The notes under the pieces: model-generated
Seen by the model: only the letters and a program-made list of their open reading frames with translations
Databases searched by the model: none
Told to the model about the DNA's origin: nothing
Position numbers and translations under genes: made by a program
Shown: positions 23,891 to 24,689 of the stretch, piece by piece
Position numbering within the stretch: the first letter of the stretch is position 1
How the letters are laid out: each line of letters begins with the position of its first letter
NCBI GenBank assembly: GCA_017609145.1
Contig: JAFCEM010000004.1
Location: 1-24,689, forward strand
Source of the DNA: Candidatus Aenigmatarchaeota archaeon
Lineage (GTDB): Archaea; Aenigmatarchaeota; Aenigmatarchaeia; QMZP01
Direction of reading: 5' to 3'
DNA length: 24,689 nucleotides

Positions 23891-24689
23891 ATGGCTGAAG
23901 GATATGGTTTCGGAAAAGTGATACTCTTCGGTGAGCACTTCGTTGTATACGGATTGCCTGCAATAGCAGCTGCTCTGAGCGGGAAGACAATAGCAACAAT
24001 CGAGGATTCTGAGAAATTTGAGCTTGTTGACAACAGACCTGAGACCCTGGGCTACAAGGAAAAGAAAAAGAAACAGCAGAATGATTCAACAAGGCGCATT
24101 CTGGAGCATCTGAACATAGATGTTGAAAAGACGCCAGTCAGGATAACGCTTTCAGGCGACCTTGTTGCAGCAAGTGGTGTGGGTGCAAGTGCTGCAAGCT
24201 GCACTGCAATAGCAAGGGCTCTCAATAAACACTTCGACCTGGGCCTGGATGACGAAGGCATTAACATGGCAGCATATGAGGGCGAGAGGGGTTATCACGG
24301 GACTCCCTCTGGCATAGACAATACGGCTGCCACTTATGGTGGCATAATATTCTTCACAAAAGGTGACCCACCAGAAGTTGAAATGCTTGAGATGAAAATA
24401 CCCATGCACATTGTTGAGGGCAACACGGGTATAACTTCAGACACAGTAGAGGTCGTTGATGATGTCAGAAAATGGAAAGAAGAAAATCCTGAAACTTTCA
24501 GTTCTGTGATAGAAGAGTACAAAAAGATTGTTTCAGAATCCAGGGAAGCCATTATAATGGGTAATATCAACAAGATTGCTGAGCTGATGGAAAGGAATCA
24601 AGTGTTGCTGAGGAAAATTGGTGTCTCATGCAATGAACTGGAGCAACTAATCACCATAGCCAAGGAGAACGGTGCCCTGGCCGCAAAAC
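23891..24689 (+). CDS. Mevalonate kinase, partial at the right edge
   Basis: The first 266 residues of a GHMP kinase that phosphorylates mevalonate for isoprenoid lipid synthesis are present. The N-terminus is GFGKVILFGEHFVVYGLPAI, which contains the GEHxVVYG motif. The ATP loop is LVAASGVGASAASCTAIARA. YEGERGYHGTPSGIDNTAATYGG contains the conserved GTPSGIDN with the catalytic Asp. HIVEGNTGITSDT follows. The C-terminal GHMP domain continues past 24689 with no stop. It has its own promoter and is on the same strand as the decarboxylase. Confidence 0.9.
   Translation, partial: MAEGYGFGKVILFGEHFVVYGLPAIAAALSGKTIATIEDSEKFELVDNRPETLGYKEKKKKQQNDSTRRILEHLNIDVEKTPVRITLSGDLVAASGVGASAASCTAIARALNKHFDLGLDDEGINMAAYEGERGYHGTPSGIDNTAATYGGIIFFTKGDPPEVEMLEMKIPMHIVEGNTGITSDTVEVVDDVRKWKEENPETFSSVIEEYKKIVSESREAIIMGNINKIAELMERNQVLLRKIGVSCNELEQLITIAKENGALAAK

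Noticed and set aside
1..24689. CRISPR array, insertion sequence or prophage
   Set aside because: I saw no regularly spaced direct repeats, transposase or phage structural genes.

Overview
The window is archaeal chromosomal DNA. It carries both subunits of topoisomerase VI, a type IA topoisomerase, KsgA/Dim1, a DRG-family GTPase, an archaeo-eukaryotic-type primase, a HerA-like ATPase, a class III (archaeal) pilin system with TadA/TadC machinery, mevalonate-pathway enzymes and intron-bearing tRNAs. Many genes have a TATA-like box about 25 bases before the start codon, as in leaderless archaeal transcripts. The lineage cannot be fixed from the sequence; an uncultured euryarchaeal or DPANN-like group is my guess.

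The most important observation is that TAG appears to be read as an amino acid. The DRG GTPase reads through an in-frame TAG (6151-6153) into 23 codons that encode the conserved end of its TGS domain and finish at TGA. The type IA topoisomerase reads through a TAG (36-38) inside its conserved GLGTxATRA block. In both families, from memory, homologues usually have lysine at that position. This fits pyrrolysine, a lysine derivative, and a single-base AAG-to-TAG change. Of 23 genes whose end can be judged, only top6A and ksgA appear to end at TAG, and both have short open extensions to a TGA. No pyl gene lies in the window, so the identity of the residue is inference.

Layout. 1-5093 (minus strand): ksgA, top6B, top6A and topoisomerase IA, a DNA-topology and rRNA-modification cluster. 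5161-8193 (plus): DRG GTPase, a membrane-anchored Holliday-junction-resolvase-like nuclease, a broken lycopene-cyclase-like membrane gene, and a small primase. 8212-11699: HerA-like ATPase (minus), two small unknown genes (plus), and a radical SAM protein (minus). 11741-11903: an intron-bearing tRNA, probably Trp.

11948-21677 is a complete type IV pilus or Tad-like locus: two pilin-like genes (minus), a 934-residue von Willebrand A surface protein with a Cys-rich insertion and an EF-hand/dockerin-like loop, a second large pilin-like protein, a winged-helix protein, TadA ATPase, two TadC membrane proteins, a major-pilin-like gene, and another pilin (minus). The ATPase and TadC proteins would assemble the pilins, and the vWA protein is a plausible tip adhesin or minor pilin.

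21768-22054 is a tRNA-Thr(GGU) gene split by two introns, one of them a highly structured insert of about 159 nt in the T-loop. 22196-24689 holds a Nudix hydrolase, diphosphomevalonate decarboxylase and the start of mevalonate kinase (isoprenoid lipid synthesis).
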